Positions 20,864-32,391 of a DNA stretch of 64,000 nt are shown here, one piece after another. Source of the stretch: Paraconiothyrium sp. Pb-2020 (lineage: Eukaryota > Ascomycota > Dothideomycetes > Pleosporales > Didymosphaeriaceae). Position 1 is the first letter of the stretch, and each line of letters starts with the position of its first letter. The notes below the pieces were generated by a model that had not been told where the DNA came from, made no database searches, and saw only the letters and a list, made by a program, of their open reading frames with translations. The stretch is from assembly GCA_022419385.1 (NCBI GenBank), contig JAJUBI010000004.1:4073286-4137285 (forward strand). Direction: 5' to 3'. The position numbers and the translations under genes are program-made.

Positions 20864-23232
20864 GTTAAGACTATTGCAATCAAGATAGCAATGCCAGCGG
20901 CCACCGTAGACAGGCCACTAAGACGGCCAGCTCCACTATTAGAAGGCCCACCAGGCGATGTCCCACTCGTTCCATTACCTCCGGATCCACCAACTCCAGC
21001 CTTGAGGACAACACTATCGAGCGCTCCGCTTGCGCTTTGCAACGGCGCCACCAATGCCATCTGACTCCAGCTAAAAATCGTGTTTCTTCCTCCAAAGACA
21101 AACACCTCATACCGCCCCTTGAACTCGTCATCAACCCAGACCCTGCTCCCGTTTACAACGTCGGTTTCGATCCGAATGTTGGCCGGGAAGGCGATGGGGA
21201 CAGGGTGATGGGAAGAGCTTGTGATATTCCACCAGATACGGCCCGGGTGACCAGGGTCGTGGCCGTCTGATTCAGACGTTGAGCGAAGAGGGTAGGGGAA
21301 GCCGTCGGCGGTGGAAAAGACTAGGGTCGAGGTTCCGTTTGCGCTAATGTTTGATGGCACTGTGCCGATGGAGAGCGAGCTGTCCGGTCCAAGCAAAGTG
21401 AAGGGTCCTGATGCTGCGATGGAAAGCGTGTATGGCGGACCGTAGGAGCCCTTGCCGAGAGAGACGTTCGCTGCACTATATCCGCCGGCGCTCTTCCAGG
21501 AGAACAGTGGCGAGTCTACGCCTGCTGACTTATATTGGGCCGATGTCGAGAACCTGCGATCGAGGTTTTGGCCAGGAGCGTTCGCCGTAAGAAGTTCAAG
21601 CGATGTGTCAAAGTCACTAGTGCTAACGTTGACGCCTCTTGAGCCAGACCACGCCCGGGCTGCAACGAGGGGGATGCCGTTGCGTACTGCGTAGTATCCT
21701 TCAAGTTGTGTTGTCGCATCTGGTCCGCTGTCGCTCCAAGCGGCCAGAATAGCACCTTTATTTCCACTTGCGCCAGGTTCAAGTTGTTCGGTGGTGTTGA
21801 CTGGATTGAACAGGCTTGGGTCCCATTGCCAGCCTTCCACGTTTGCGAAGTTTAACGTTCGAGTATTGTTGAAGAATTGTGGGTATGGGGCTGGAAGGAT
21901 TGGCATGTGGTCATTCTTCAGGCTCATATAAGCCCACCAGTCTTCTGAATTGATCAGTTGGTAGCCATCATCTTGGAGTTGTACTGGATCAGATTGGCCG
22001 TATTGCCAGTGCTGGATAATGACATCCTTGCTGATGGTATAATTTTCTGAGGGTTCTTCGGTACCCCAGATACGGACACGTTTACCGGACGTCGAATTCA
22101 CAAAATCGGACATGTTGTTGACAAAGTTGATGTAGACGTCTGCAAGCGTAGCATCGTACTCGTCAGCACCGATGTGCACTTCTTTGGTCTGGAACCAGGG
22201 GAGGAACTCGGACCAGATGGCTTTGACTGTTGGAATTGCCTCCGGATGCGAAAGGTTTAGGAGGTCTTTCTTCGCTAGAGCAAGCTCAGGCTTCCACTTT
22301 GTGATCGAGAGACAATGCCCTGGAGCTTCGATCTCAGGAATGACAGTAACGCCTCTTTGCGCGCAGTGCTTTTGAAAGTCTTCAAACTCAGCTCTTGAGA
22401 GGGTCTCATTAGGGCGCTGAACGATGCCTTGCAAATCAGGGTTTTCTGGATAAAGTGAGAAGTGGGAAAAGACCTCGTTCCACGTCTCCTATCACATTGT
22501 TAGCCATGTCCAAGATTGTTTCCCCTTTCCGGTACTTGGTGAAGCTTTTTCAGAGGTACCGAAGATACTTACGTTGTGTCCGCGATTCAAAGGGTAGTTG
22601 TCGCTAGAGTGATAGTGGAACTCGGACATCTTGAAGAAAGATGCATAAGTACAGAGCTCCTTCAAGAAGTCCGCAGTATACCATTTTCGACCAGCGTCTA
22701 GCATGTATCCTCGCGTAGCATACGCTGGCGCTTCGACGACCCGTCCCGAATCCAGCGACGCGCCATTGGCAATCAGCAACTGCTGTAGCAGTGTGCGTGT
22801 TCCCCAAAACAAGCCTCGCGAACCGGTGCCACCGACGAAGACACTTGCGTTGCCGACTTCCAACTCATATCCCTCCTCGGTCGCAACGCCATTTTCATAG
22901 GTCAATTGGCTTGCATCGCCCTTAAATTTGCCGAGGAAGATCCCGGCCTCTGGGAAAGAATCGACTTGCTGCACGGTCCAGTTGGCACCAAATAACTGGG
23001 AGAGGTCTTTGCTGAATGTCTGCGCGAACTCGTATGCTGTAGGTGGGATGAGCGTCAGGCCTTCTGTATCCGAGACGTTTGCGAATGAGCGTTGCAAGTA
23101 GATGGTCTTGGGAGCATCCTTCAGCGAGAAACCTCCGCTCGCTGAACCATTGCCTTGCGTCCACTGTACAGGAGGGAGAGGCTGCAGAGCTGCCGCAGCG
23201 CCTAAGAGTGCAGGGAAGCATTGCAGACGCAT
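20860..23232 (-). CDS. GPI-anchored beta-N-acetylhexosaminidase, GH20
   Basis: Two exons (23232-22573, 22488-20860) give 762 aa. A signal peptide (MRLQCFPALLGAAAALQPLP) starts the chain. The GH20 N-terminal domain carries AYATRGYMLDAGRKWYTADF, and the barrel has FHYHSSDNYP, VIPEIEAPGHCLSI and the catalytic Asp-Glu pair in EVHIGADEYD. A beta-rich C-terminal domain follows. The end is a Gly/Ser-rich linker and a hydrophobic tail (GLSTVAAGIAILIAIVLT) typical of a GPI signal. It should remove terminal N-acetylhexosamine from chitin oligomers or glycans at the cell surface. The intron has GTAAGT at 22572 and its acceptor at 22489. Many Asn-glycosylation sites are present. Confidence 0.93.
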
Positions 23233-24208
23233 CTTGGTAGATTAGATGAGAGCTGGGATGCGGTGACAGGGAGCACGCATGTTTTGTAGTCAGGTACAAG
23301 ATCAACAATCAATGCGACCAGGGTCAGGTCCTTGCGGATTGGCTATAGCTCGTCCCCGCATCTTATGCTTGGCTCCTGCGAAGGTTACATTGTCGAAGGA
23401 GGAAAGCCTGAAAAGCGGCGGAGGAGTGCACTTGGCGTCGTCGGGACGGTCTGGACGTTATCGTGCGAATGTAGCGCACGGGTTACATCGTGCCCGTATA
23501 CTTGAAGGTGGGGGGGCCTGGTAGATATGTAGAGTAGAGGCGCAAGCTGCAAGTCCTGGCAGGCTAGGGTGACGGAGTCGCAAGCTTCAGGGCGGTAAGC
23601 ATCACCTTCCTGTTGGGGCCATCCGGCTTCGGATGTACATTTACGGGTGAGCGTTGGATACGAGCGATCCTCGGATGACGCGCCCCGTCGCGTGCCTTCC
23701 ACCAGAAAAACACGCTACGACGGTCTTGTCTAGCGTGAACTCGCTCCACCACGACGTCCCCACAACTCCATGTGTCTCGCCGTGCAGAACAACATGTTCA
23801 TCTGTCCCGCGAGAATCATGTGTCTTATCCATCGGACAACACTCTCCTGCAGCCATCTAGCATATGTACCCCCCAGGAGAAGTGCTCACCAGCCTATCAA
23901 AGCTTAGCGCTGTGCGATCGACAGGTCATGATGCCTGTTCCTGTTGACCCAACATACTGGATGTTAATTTGCAATGCCTACAACTGCACACGCGGAACCA
24001 CTCAACCCAGTCCAGCATGCATGAGACCCCATATCAGGAGAACGCGAGGCGATAACATGCGGGGTGATAAGATGGCACCTCGGCGCTCTCACACGATGTA
24101 GTCAGGAGCTCTTTTCCCCTCTTGCAAGAGTCGGATTTCTTTGGGTGCTAGTCATTCGTTTTTGTTATTTTCGCTCATTCGCAAGACATCTTACTAGGAA
24201 TTAACAGC
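23233..24208. other. Divergent intergenic between GH20 and GH47 genes
   Basis: This is 0.98 kb of shared upstream DNA. Short frames on both strands show no domains. I see no repeat or confident motif. Confidence 0.45.
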
Positions 24209-25879
24209 ATGGGGCACCTCTCCAAAGCAGTGCTTCTGTGCACAGCCCTCGCAGGACTGGCTTCTACAGCACTCATTCCTCGCCAATACTCAAACGTAAC
24301 CTATCCAGGTCAAAAAGGTGACGACTATGACTACACAGGCTTCGAGCAGAACCAGACTAAGCGCGCGGATGCCGTCATCGAGATGTTCCGCTTCGCCTGG
24401 AATGGATACTACTCCATCGCGTTTCCCAACGACGACCTCCTTCCAGTGACCTCGAACTATAGCAACAGCCGCAATGGCTGGGGCGTCACTCCTGTCGATG
24501 GCCTCGACACCGCTATCATTATGGAGCAGACCGACATCGTGAACCAAATCCTAGACTTCATCCCTACGATCGATTTCACGAAGGTGGATCCTGCCGCGCG
24601 CCGAGGTGCCAGCCTAAGTGTCAGTCTCTTCGAAACGAACATCCGCTACGTCGGCGGTCTGCTAGCCGCGTACGACTTGTTGACGGGCCCCTTCAGCCAT
24701 CTGGACGTAGACGAGGACAAAGTTGAGGCGCTCCTCACGCAATGCGTCACGCTCGCAGACACTCTCAAATTCGCCTTCAACACCACGAGCGGTATCCCCG
24801 TGAACAACATCTTCATCAACAATGGCACATTTGCCCCACGTTACCGCATGGCAGACGGGACATGGTCCGCCGGTCTCGCCGAATTAGGCTCGCTCGTCAT
24901 CGAATGGCAGCGTCTCTCCGACCTCAGCGGAAACCCTGAATACGGCGACCTCGCACAAAAAGCCATGAACTACTTCCTCCAGCCCAGCTCAGAAGTCTGG
25001 CCCGGCCTGACAGGCGGCAATTTCAGCGTAGAGACGGGCGAAATCCTCGATGCCTACGGCGGATGGACCTCCGGCAACGACTCCGCCTACGAGTACCTCA
25101 TTAAGATGTACGTGTACGATCCCGACAAATACGCCCTGTACGGCGAACGCTTTACCGCAGCCGCAGACTCCACCATCGCGCACCTCCTCTCCTCCCCGTC
25201 AACACGCCCAGACCTTACAATGGCCGGCTCCTTCGCCGGGCCGGCCGCCCAAAACTACTCGGAAGAACTCGCCTGCTTCATCGGCGGCTCCTTCATCCTA
25301 GGCTCCACCGCCCTGGACCGCCCCGACTGGCTCGACTACGGCCTCGACTTCGCAGAGTTCTGCGCAAACGGCTACCGGTACGCGCCTGTCGGTATAGGCC
25401 CCACGCTGTACTCCTGGAACCTGACCGAGCTCTCCTGGCCGCAGTTCCAAAACCAGTCCGACTTCTACCAGAAGAGCGGCTGGTTCATCGACGACAACAA
25501 CGCGTTTCCCAACGGGCAGGCCCCCGAGGCCGTCGAGAGCTGGTACTACGCGTACCAGGTCACGGGGAACCAGTATTGGCGCGACGTCGCGTGGGCGTAC
25601 ACACTTGCTGAGAACAAGACCGAGAGAGTGGGCCAGGGGTTCAGCGGCGTGCTAAATATCTTTGACGAGGATGGAGGCGGCTGGGATAACATTATGCATA
25701 GTTTTACGCTGGCGGAGGTGCTCAAGTACCAGTATCTGATTCAGGCACCGGAGGAGAGGAAGGGGATTTGGGATGTCGAGTATGCCAAGGACGGTGTCGG
25801 TAAGGGAGGTAATGTGAATTACTTCGTGTATAATACGGAGGCGCATCCGATGAGGGTGACGGCGAAGACGCCGATATGA
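24209..25879 (+). CDS. Secreted class I alpha-1,2-mannosidase, GH47
   Basis: This is an intronless 556-aa frame. A signal peptide (MGHLSKAVLLCTALAGLAST) precedes the (alpha/alpha)7 barrel. Diagnostic segments are RADAVIEMFRFAWNGYYSIA, NGWGVTPVDGLDTAIIM, ETNIRYVGGLLAAYDLL, GQAPEAVESWYYAYQVTGN and HSFTLAEVLKYQYLI, and the calcium-binding Thr lies in YNTEAHPM. The family trims alpha-1,2-linked mannose from N-glycans. The signal peptide, lack of a membrane anchor and numerous Asn-X-Ser/Thr sites suggest a secreted enzyme like the Aspergillus/Penicillium extracellular ones. Codon usage is C-rich in third positions, which hints at good expression. It is divergent from the GH20 gene, another glycan hydrolase. 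Confidence 0.93.
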   Translation: MGHLSKAVLLCTALAGLASTALIPRQYSNVTYPGQKGDDYDYTGFEQNQTKRADAVIEMFRFAWNGYYSIAFPNDDLLPVTSNYSNSRNGWGVTPVDGLDTAIIMEQTDIVNQILDFIPTIDFTKVDPAARRGASLSVSLFETNIRYVGGLLAAYDLLTGPFSHLDVDEDKVEALLTQCVTLADTLKFAFNTTSGIPVNNIFINNGTFAPRYRMADGTWSAGLAELGSLVIEWQRLSDLSGNPEYGDLAQKAMNYFLQPSSEVWPGLTGGNFSVETGEILDAYGGWTSGNDSAYEYLIKMYVYDPDKYALYGERFTAAADSTIAHLLSSPSTRPDLTMAGSFAGPAAQNYSEELACFIGGSFILGSTALDRPDWLDYGLDFAEFCANGYRYAPVGIGPTLYSWNLTELSWPQFQNQSDFYQKSGWFIDDNNAFPNGQAPEAVESWYYAYQVTGNQYWRDVAWAYTLAENKTERVGQGFSGVLNIFDEDGGGWDNIMHSFTLAEVLKYQYLIQAPEERKGIWDVEYAKDGVGKGGNVNYFVYNTEAHPMRVTAKTPI

Positions 25880-26031
25880 GAGGTGGTAAGTAGTGGGTGA
25901 GTGGACCTGGGGTACGTTGTGCTTGGTCAGATATACAACTGCATGCATGGTACACGAAGAGCAGACAGGCTAGACATGCATTTTACATGAGACGATGACG
26001 ATATACATGCTCTTGGGTATAATGTTTGCGC

Positions 26032-27120
26032 TCAGTAAGTAGCGGTTAGTCTCTTGACGAGATACTCGCCACTCTTGATCCCTTCATATTTCTTCCCCGT
26101 CTCCTCGTATGTCCCTGGCAACGCCTCAATAACCCTCTCAAAGTTCGGATTGCAAAAGTATGCCACCGAGTACCGCGGCGGGTACGTATCTGAGTCTGTG
26201 TGGTCGACCTTGGGTGGTGGCTCCACTACGCGATGCTTCGTGCTCTTAATTGTATCGTTGGACCACCTCGCCAACAAATCCCCAGCATTGATCACGATAG
26301 TTCCTGGTATCGGCGTCGCATTCACAAACGTCCCCTTCGGGCTCCTGACCTGCAGCCCACCCCTCTCATCTTGGAACAGCAAGGTGAGCGATCCATAATC
26401 ACTGTGCTCCCCGGCCCTGACCTGCAACTGCCCATCATCCCTCTTAAACATGCTTTTTGGCACCCCAGGGTAGTGCAGCAGTCTCAGTGTGTTATCACCC
26501 ACATCCGTATACCCATCGAACCACGACTCCTCAATGCCCATGCCCAGCGCAATCGCCCGCATCAACTGCATATGCAGGTTTTTACACGTGTCGTGAAACG
26601 CCAGCATGACTTCTTTGAACGTCTTCGCATCCTCATCACCTTCGACCGACGGCCACATGTTCGGCATTCCCTTTTCGCCCTCTCTTCCAATCTCCAACGA
26701 CTCTTTCAGATCGGGCACGGCGCGCAACTCATCCACCTTTCCCTTGTCTTCGTCGGGTAGCGAGACTTTCTCCCGGCCGTAGCCGCTATACCCGCGATTC
26801 GCTTCGGGGGAGTACCATGCTAGCTTGTCCTTCTGCTCCTGCGGGCGCGCAAAGAACTTCGCGGAGTTGGCGAAGACGGTTGAGATGGTGGAGGCGGGGA
26901 TGGAGTGATTCGAGAGGTAGATGAAGCCGGCTGTTTGGAAGCCGTTGAGGACGGCTTGCGCGGTTTGTTGCTTCTGAGCGGGAGTACCGCTGAGAAAGGT
27001 GGAGAAGTCGATGAGCTGGGGCTTTTAGCTGGGTGTTGTGAGTGAGAGGAAGAAGGCATGGCATACAGGAATGACGAGGTCGTCCTGCGCGACGGCGTGG
27101 GAGACGTTGATGTCAGTCAT
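26032..27120 (-). CDS. 2-oxoglutarate/Fe(II)-dependent dioxygenase (isopenicillin-N-synthase-like)
   Basis: Two exons (27120-27067, 27021-26032) give 347 aa. The N-terminal DIOX_N part reads PQLIDFSTFLSGTP and then GFQTAGFIYLSNHSIP. The iron ligands are His224 and Asp226 in GEHSDYGSLTLLFQ and about His281 in KSTKHRVVEPP. The 2-oxoglutarate-binding Arg-X-Ser is in PPRYSVAYFCNP. Such enzymes hydroxylate, desaturate or cyclise small molecules. The product cannot be named, and no biosynthetic cluster surrounds it. The first exon is only 54 nt, with a GTATGC donor. Confidence 0.9.
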
Positions 27121-27738
27121 TGTGGATGCGAATAGGCCTTAAATTTGGACGTGGGCGAGTGTCACGGAGGACGCATATATGGTCTAAGCGACGCAGCCGC
27201 AATCGCTAGAATCGAGATAGCCATTCAAGCTTGCGTGAGGTCGCCGTCGGGCTTCCCCGCGGTGGAACGATGGTGGCTGCGGCCGAGGCGTGAAAGCTGG
27301 CGGGGTCCTCCAGCCGGGAACGGCAGGTACAGACGACTGATAAAGAAAGGTGGGGTAAAACTGGATAAACACCGTCCACGGGTACCAACCATCAATATCG
27401 AGACTCCGCGATAACATGTTCGAAGACATTTTGTGCTGAGCATTTTGATGTTAGATCTCTGATCTGGCATATCCGTGAGCCTATTTGGCCGTAGATATTG
27501 GGAGCTGTTCGTCATGCATCGGAAGGTGCTAGTCGAGCGCTGTTGCCGATTAGGAAAATGTTCCTTCAGGCTGCAGCGCTTTGAAGCTATGTTTGCTTGT
27601 TGATGGACATTATCACTCTCACTGGTCTCTCATCAACAAATACTTTTCAATCGAAGACCAAATAATCCATTACACTACTCCCGCCTGAACAACACTGGAT
27701 CGCTAAGGATACGCTGACCAAATCTGTGCTCCAAGAGC
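27121..27738. other. Intergenic, nothing recognised
   Basis: This 0.6 kb lies upstream of the dioxygenase and of the HET relic. Frames in it overlap one another on both strands and carry no domain. Confidence 0.4.
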
Positions 27739-29922
27739 ATGGATGCGCATTCCTGCCCTCGCTGTTCGTGGCTAGTGTTGAACTCGTCGACCGGCCACGG
27801 TCCTAACATCGAACAAAATCGACTCAGACATGCAGAAGACGAATACCAGAATTCAATAAAGAGAGCCCTAGCGCCCAAGATCTGGCACTTCATATGACCG
27901 TTAGAGTATAAAGCTTCAGAGGGTGACTGCCACCTCTTAGATTCCTTCATCAAATTATTTCGACCTCGATTGGGCATCACTGCGGAGGCAATTTCTCTTT
28001 TTGGGTCAATCAAAGGAACCGTCAACCACAGCAGGTCCGGGCCTGTTGGGAGAGCACAACTCAGCATCCATCTGATCAATTCCCCCATAGACCCGGAGGA
28101 GCCTTTTCAAGAACGCTTCGCTCTAGAAGAAGATGGTGCACCCAGTGTTTCATTCGAGCTCTTTACACCTTCAGGTAAGTAGAATTCATACGTCCAGAAT
28201 CGCCCTGATGCATGGTAGAGAGTTCGTGTAGTGAATGGTTAGGGACCCGCCCAGTTCAGCTTCTACCGGACACCGACGCTACTTACGCTCTTGTAGCAAA
28301 TTGTATAGACGATTGCATAAGCGAATACATAATAGTACCACATAGATCGCATATCGTGCCCTCGGAAGATTGTGACTCCTCCGAGGCTTGCGCTTCAGGC
28401 CCAGGCTTCACTCCTTCGCGTCTTTTGCGTGTCAATTTGCAAAACTCAGGATGGGAGCTCTCTCTTATTCCTAAAGCTGACTTGAGCAGCGTCGAATCAT
28501 ACGTAGCATTGAGCCATTGCTGGGGTGGAGATCAGCCTCACAAGACCACTCAGAAGAGCCTGGCAGAAAGCAATGGCGTCGTCGATTATCATCAACTACC
28601 AGCGACAATACAAGATGCTTGCAAAGGTCCACTGAAAATCGGTTACTCATACTTATGGGTAGACTCGCTTTGCATCGTCCAGGACGGCGAAGAGGGTGAG
28701 AAGCAGAAAGAGATTGCAAACATGAAGCAGATTTATGGGAATGCAGTTGTTACTATTGCAGCTACACGTGCAAGATCATGTAGAGAGGGCTTTCTCCAAC
28801 CGCGAAACGTCGACGGCTTATTCCCACTGAAGATGCGCGCCAAAAGAACAGGTGGAGTAGATGGCGAAGTAGGCTTGCTCGAGCACGACCTAGAAGATGA
28901 CGGTCAGCCTTGGACTGGCGCGCATGGACGTTACAGGAAAGCCTATTATCCTCGCGAGGGCTTGAATACACCGATCGTGTAACGCGGTTCTATTGCACAA
29001 CAGACTATACGCAAGTACCAGGGTACCAAACCGATGGATGGCGAGGTACCAGGGGTGGAAATCAAACTTTAGGCACCTTCCCAGCTTCTTTCACGGACCT
29101 GTGGGACGCCGAAGATTATTGGTGGAGAACTGTTGTGGCGTACACAGGCCGTCAATTATCTGTGTCATCAGATCGTCCTCTTGCCATTTCGGGTGTTGCC
29201 GAGCGCATGCAGCAATCTCTCCAGTCCTTGCAACAAAGTAAGAAAGAAATCACATATTTAGCTGGTCACTAGTCCTTTTCCTTGCCAGCAAACCTAGGAT
29301 GGCATATGGATTTAGGACAACCACATGAACGACATACTAGATACCAGGGTCCTTCGAGATCTTGGTTCGCTGTTTCTGGTAAGGTCAGTCTGTTCTCAGA
29401 GTGGCTTGCGATGTTCAATATGGAAGAAGGGGAGCCGCTTATGGATATCATGACGTGGAGGCTCTAGCTCGAGAACCAGATGCGCCCTTCGGTGCGGTCA
29501 CTGATGCTATGATTACTGCTAGAGTCTACATCCGCCCAATCACGCTCAGATACGAAGATACGATGGCTCCACTTGTTGGTAGAGAGGTCCTCCGAAAATT
29601 CGCTGGAGAGGCAGCCAGTGAGATTACCAGAGAGGTCACAGGAGAGATAGTCAACAACATGTTCTATATCAAGGCAGACCCTCGATTCGACACAGCCAAC
29701 GACGACATGGGACCCGGGAATATGAAACAAGCATTTTGCATCAGGTTGATGCGAGCACCCTCTCGCAAGTGGAGTACAGCCCTTATATGCCGACAGTCTT
29801 CCACTACCGACGGCAAGAGATGCATTGAACGGATTGGTCACCTTCACTTCTCGTGGGAACAAGACTTGAGATTCCCGACGTGGTTCGATGGTTGGGATCA
29901 AGAGGTTGTTCATCTTGTATAA
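27739..29922 (+). pseudogene. HET-domain (heterokaryon incompatibility) gene, probably inactivated
   Basis: HET proteins trigger cell death after fusion of unlike strains. Pieces of one are in order: an N-terminus MDAHSCPRCSWLVLNSST, then GDCHLLDSFIKLF; a good intron (GTAAGT to TTAG, about 28174-28242); the HET core YVALSHCWGG, then YSYLWVDSLCIVQDGEEGEK; RAWTLQESLLSSRGLEY; and RYQGPSRSWFAVSG. Lesions are an in-frame TGA at 27895-27897, a frame change before RAWTLQES (near 28910), an in-frame TAG at 29270-29272 where the family has YLAG-x-W, and a frame change near 29450. Introns could remove two of these (about 28850-28905, and 29238-29288 with a good GTAAGA...CCAG). The TGA and the last frame change have no evident intron. 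The tail ends at 29922. Confidence 0.7.
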
Positions 29923-29989
29923 ATAGGGCTGTCTATTAAAGTATAGCCGGACCTTTAACATGGATGCGTAACTTTTTGTCGAGGCAAGT

Positions 29990-31840
29990 CTACAGCGTCC
30001 CCAACGGGTACGCACTCGGCACATTCCCACTGTTCGGCGTCACGACAGGCACTGCACTGTACTCCGGTACCTCGGCTTCTTCCTTCGCCCACGCCGGCGC
30101 CCGTCGCACCTTCCCCAGCTTTTCCATCGCATATCCAATCCCCAACAACTTCTGCTCTTCGAAAGGCCGACCTAGGATCTCCATACCAATTGGTACGCCA
30201 ACGGGCGCATCGGCTGTCGTGTTGCTGAATCCGATAGGTACCGTAACGACAGGTGAACCGGTGAGTGCAGCCAGAATACCGTTGCGACCAGACTGGGACG
30301 GCGAGCCGATTTTCACAACGAGGTTCTTCTGCTCAGGGTAGATTACAGCGTCTAAATCATTCGCGGCAAACGTATTCTGCAAAGCGAGAGTAAGATTCTG
30401 AATTCCGAAGCGGCGCTCGTAGTACGTCACGTTACTCGTCGAAGATACAAGCGCCGTATTCACGTACTCGTACTGCGAGGGCAAGACGACGAATTCGCCC
30501 TTGGACACGTTGCTCGCTTTGAGGGCGTACAGCTCGTTGAGCGTGTTGGGCTGCTTCCCGCCGAGAGAAGGCCGTTGTAGGTACGCGTCCATGAGCTCGC
30601 GGTACTCGAAGCGCTGGACGTCGTACGCTGCTTGGATGGCGGTCGCGTTGTACAGTGTTTCGTTGATGGGAACTAGGGTCGCACCGGCGGCGGCCAATCT
30701 TGCCATCCAGGCATCCATAGCTTCGTTCACAGGCGCGACTTCCGGATCCGAAGTACCAGTGCGATTGAAGAAACCGTTCAGTACGCCGAGACGAAGGCCA
30801 GAGAGCGAGGCATAGGGGAGATCCGCCGCATAGTCAATGTTGCGATTTGCAGACGGAACGAGGGCTGTGGCGTTGTCGGTTGTATCGTAGCCTGTCTTGC
30901 ACATGACCGTCAGTGCGACGGCTACGTCTTTCACGGTACGCGCAATGGGTCCGATGACATCGTGCGTGGTGGAGATGGGGATGATGCCTGTCCGAGTGAT
31001 CAGGCCACGAGTAGGACGTATGCTGAAGAGCGAATTTGCAGACGCAGGGCTGCGTAATGAGTTCACAGTATCCGTGCCGGTCCCAAAGACACAGAAGGAG
31101 GCTGCTACCGCTGCGCCGGTACCGCCAGAGCTTCCTCCGGGTGTTCGTGTCGAATCGTAAGGATTGATGGTTTGGCCACCGAGTGACGAGACTGAAATGC
31201 CTTCCAATGCCAATTCATGTAAATTTGCTTTTCCCAGGATGATGGCCCCTTCTCTCTTCAAGGCCGCCACGCTCGGTGCATCTTCTGTTGGTTGAGAATC
31301 TTTCAGTGCTAAAGCTCCACCTGTCGTCGGCATATCACCAGTGTCGTAGTTGTCCTTCAACAAGATGGGCACGCAGAATAAGGATCCAGTAGCATTGCCC
31401 GCAGCGAGGGTTTTATCCATGGATTCGGCAATGGCCAGAGCATTTGGATTGAGAGTAATAATCGAATTGGTGCGATTGTTGTATGTCTCAATGCGCGCAA
31501 GGAAAGCCGATACGACCTCATGACAAGTGGAGAGGCCAGAGTAGATGGCATGGTGGACGGTCTCGATGGTAGCTTCTCGGGCGTCGAAGGGTGGGTTCGG
31601 AGAATGGGCACTGACAGCGTACGGAGTGGTATAGGCACCAGGTGTTATGCTTGAGGAGGGTTTGATGCCATCCATTGCTCTTGACTTGGTACCGAGAGTA
31701 TTCACAGAGTACGATTCTGCCTGTGCCGAAGCACGGTTGCTGAGCAACAGGCTCGCAAGTAACGTCAATGAAGCTGCAACCATTGTGGTTAGCTTATGAA
31801 CGCCTTCAGCGCGTTCAATGCTGAGGCCAAACTTGAGCAA
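29990..31840 (-). CDS. Secreted amidase-signature family hydrolase
   Basis: This is a single open frame of up to 616 aa. The better start is the internal Met at 31783, which opens a signal peptide (MVAASLTLLASLLLSNRASA). The amidase triad is visible: Lys in VPILLKDNYDTGDMPTTGG, the cis-Ser in TPGGSSGGTGAAVAASF, and the nucleophile Ser in TDTVNSLRSPAS (family consensus G-S-I-R-x-P). Members hydrolyse amide bonds. Secreted fungal versions are common and their substrates mostly unknown. Several Asn-glycosylation sites fit secretion. The C-terminal extension (about 25 residues, Val/Pro-rich) has no known role. It is intronless. Confidence 0.9.
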   Translation of the reverse strand: MLKFGLSIERAEGVHKLTTMVAASLTLLASLLLSNRASAQAESYSVNTLGTKSRAMDGIKPSSSITPGAYTTPYAVSAHSPNPPFDAREATIETVHHAIYSGLSTCHEVVSAFLARIETYNNRTNSIITLNPNALAIAESMDKTLAAGNATGSLFCVPILLKDNYDTGDMPTTGGALALKDSQPTEDAPSVAALKREGAIILGKANLHELALEGISVSSLGGQTINPYDSTRTPGGSSGGTGAAVAASFCVFGTGTDTVNSLRSPASANSLFSIRPTRGLITRTGIIPISTTHDVIGPIARTVKDVAVALTVMCKTGYDTTDNATALVPSANRNIDYAADLPYASLSGLRLGVLNGFFNRTGTSDPEVAPVNEAMDAWMARLAAAGATLVPINETLYNATAIQAAYDVQRFEYRELMDAYLQRPSLGGKQPNTLNELYALKASNVSKGEFVVLPSQYEYVNTALVSSTSNVTYYERRFGIQNLTLALQNTFAANDLDAVIYPEQKNLVVKIGSPSQSGRNGILAALTGSPVVTVPIGFSNTTADAPVGVPIGMEILGRPFEEQKLLGIGYAMEKLGKVRRAPAWAKEEAEVPEYSAVPVVTPNSGNVPSAYPLGTL

Positions 31841-32391
31841 CGTAGAGGGTTTACGTTGCTGATGCTGGGTAGCACAGCTTCCTCAAAGACCTTCAAATTA
31901 AACAACGCACCACTATAGGGCAGAACGATGATTCATTATATGTTCTTGTCTGCCGTCATTGCTTCCGTTACACCCGGCGAAAGACCCTCACATACGTTCA
32001 GCATCGCTTGGCTGGTATAATTTCCTGGTGTCCTTTGTATCTTATCAGCACGTCGCGCCGGTCATCGGATGACGTTGCACACGGAACCCAAATTAACTCC
32101 CGGGCTGCCTATGATAGTCTAGGTGCTTCCATTTAAAGCTTAGCGGGCATATTTAGTGCTGCTAGTACCTAAACACCCTCGGTTATCGCAGCACACGAGT
32201 AACAAAGTACATTCGAGACCTCGTACGGCATCCAACTGTGTGCATCCACAATATAGCGGGTACAAGCTGCTAAGAGATCATTATCCATGGCTTAGAGGCT
32301 GATCACACAACCTATAGCCACCAACCGATTTTATGTCTGGTGGGACGACGTGCAGACTACTGACCATCCGCCTTTCATTTCCTCGGACGTT
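31841..32391. other. Intergenic: upstream of the amidase, 3' of the OPT gene
   Basis: There is no coding frame of note. A TATATGTT-like stretch near 31937 and a TGATAAG (minus strand, about 32040) could be promoter elements for the amidase, on weak grounds. Confidence 0.35.

Noticed and set aside
24290..25301. Several long frames antisense to or overlapping the GH47 gene
   Set aside because: They are shadows of a GC3-rich gene and lack domains.
27675..28088. 137-codon minus-strand frame over the HET relic N-terminus
   Set aside because: The plus strand carries ordered HET fragments, and the minus frame has no recognisable content.
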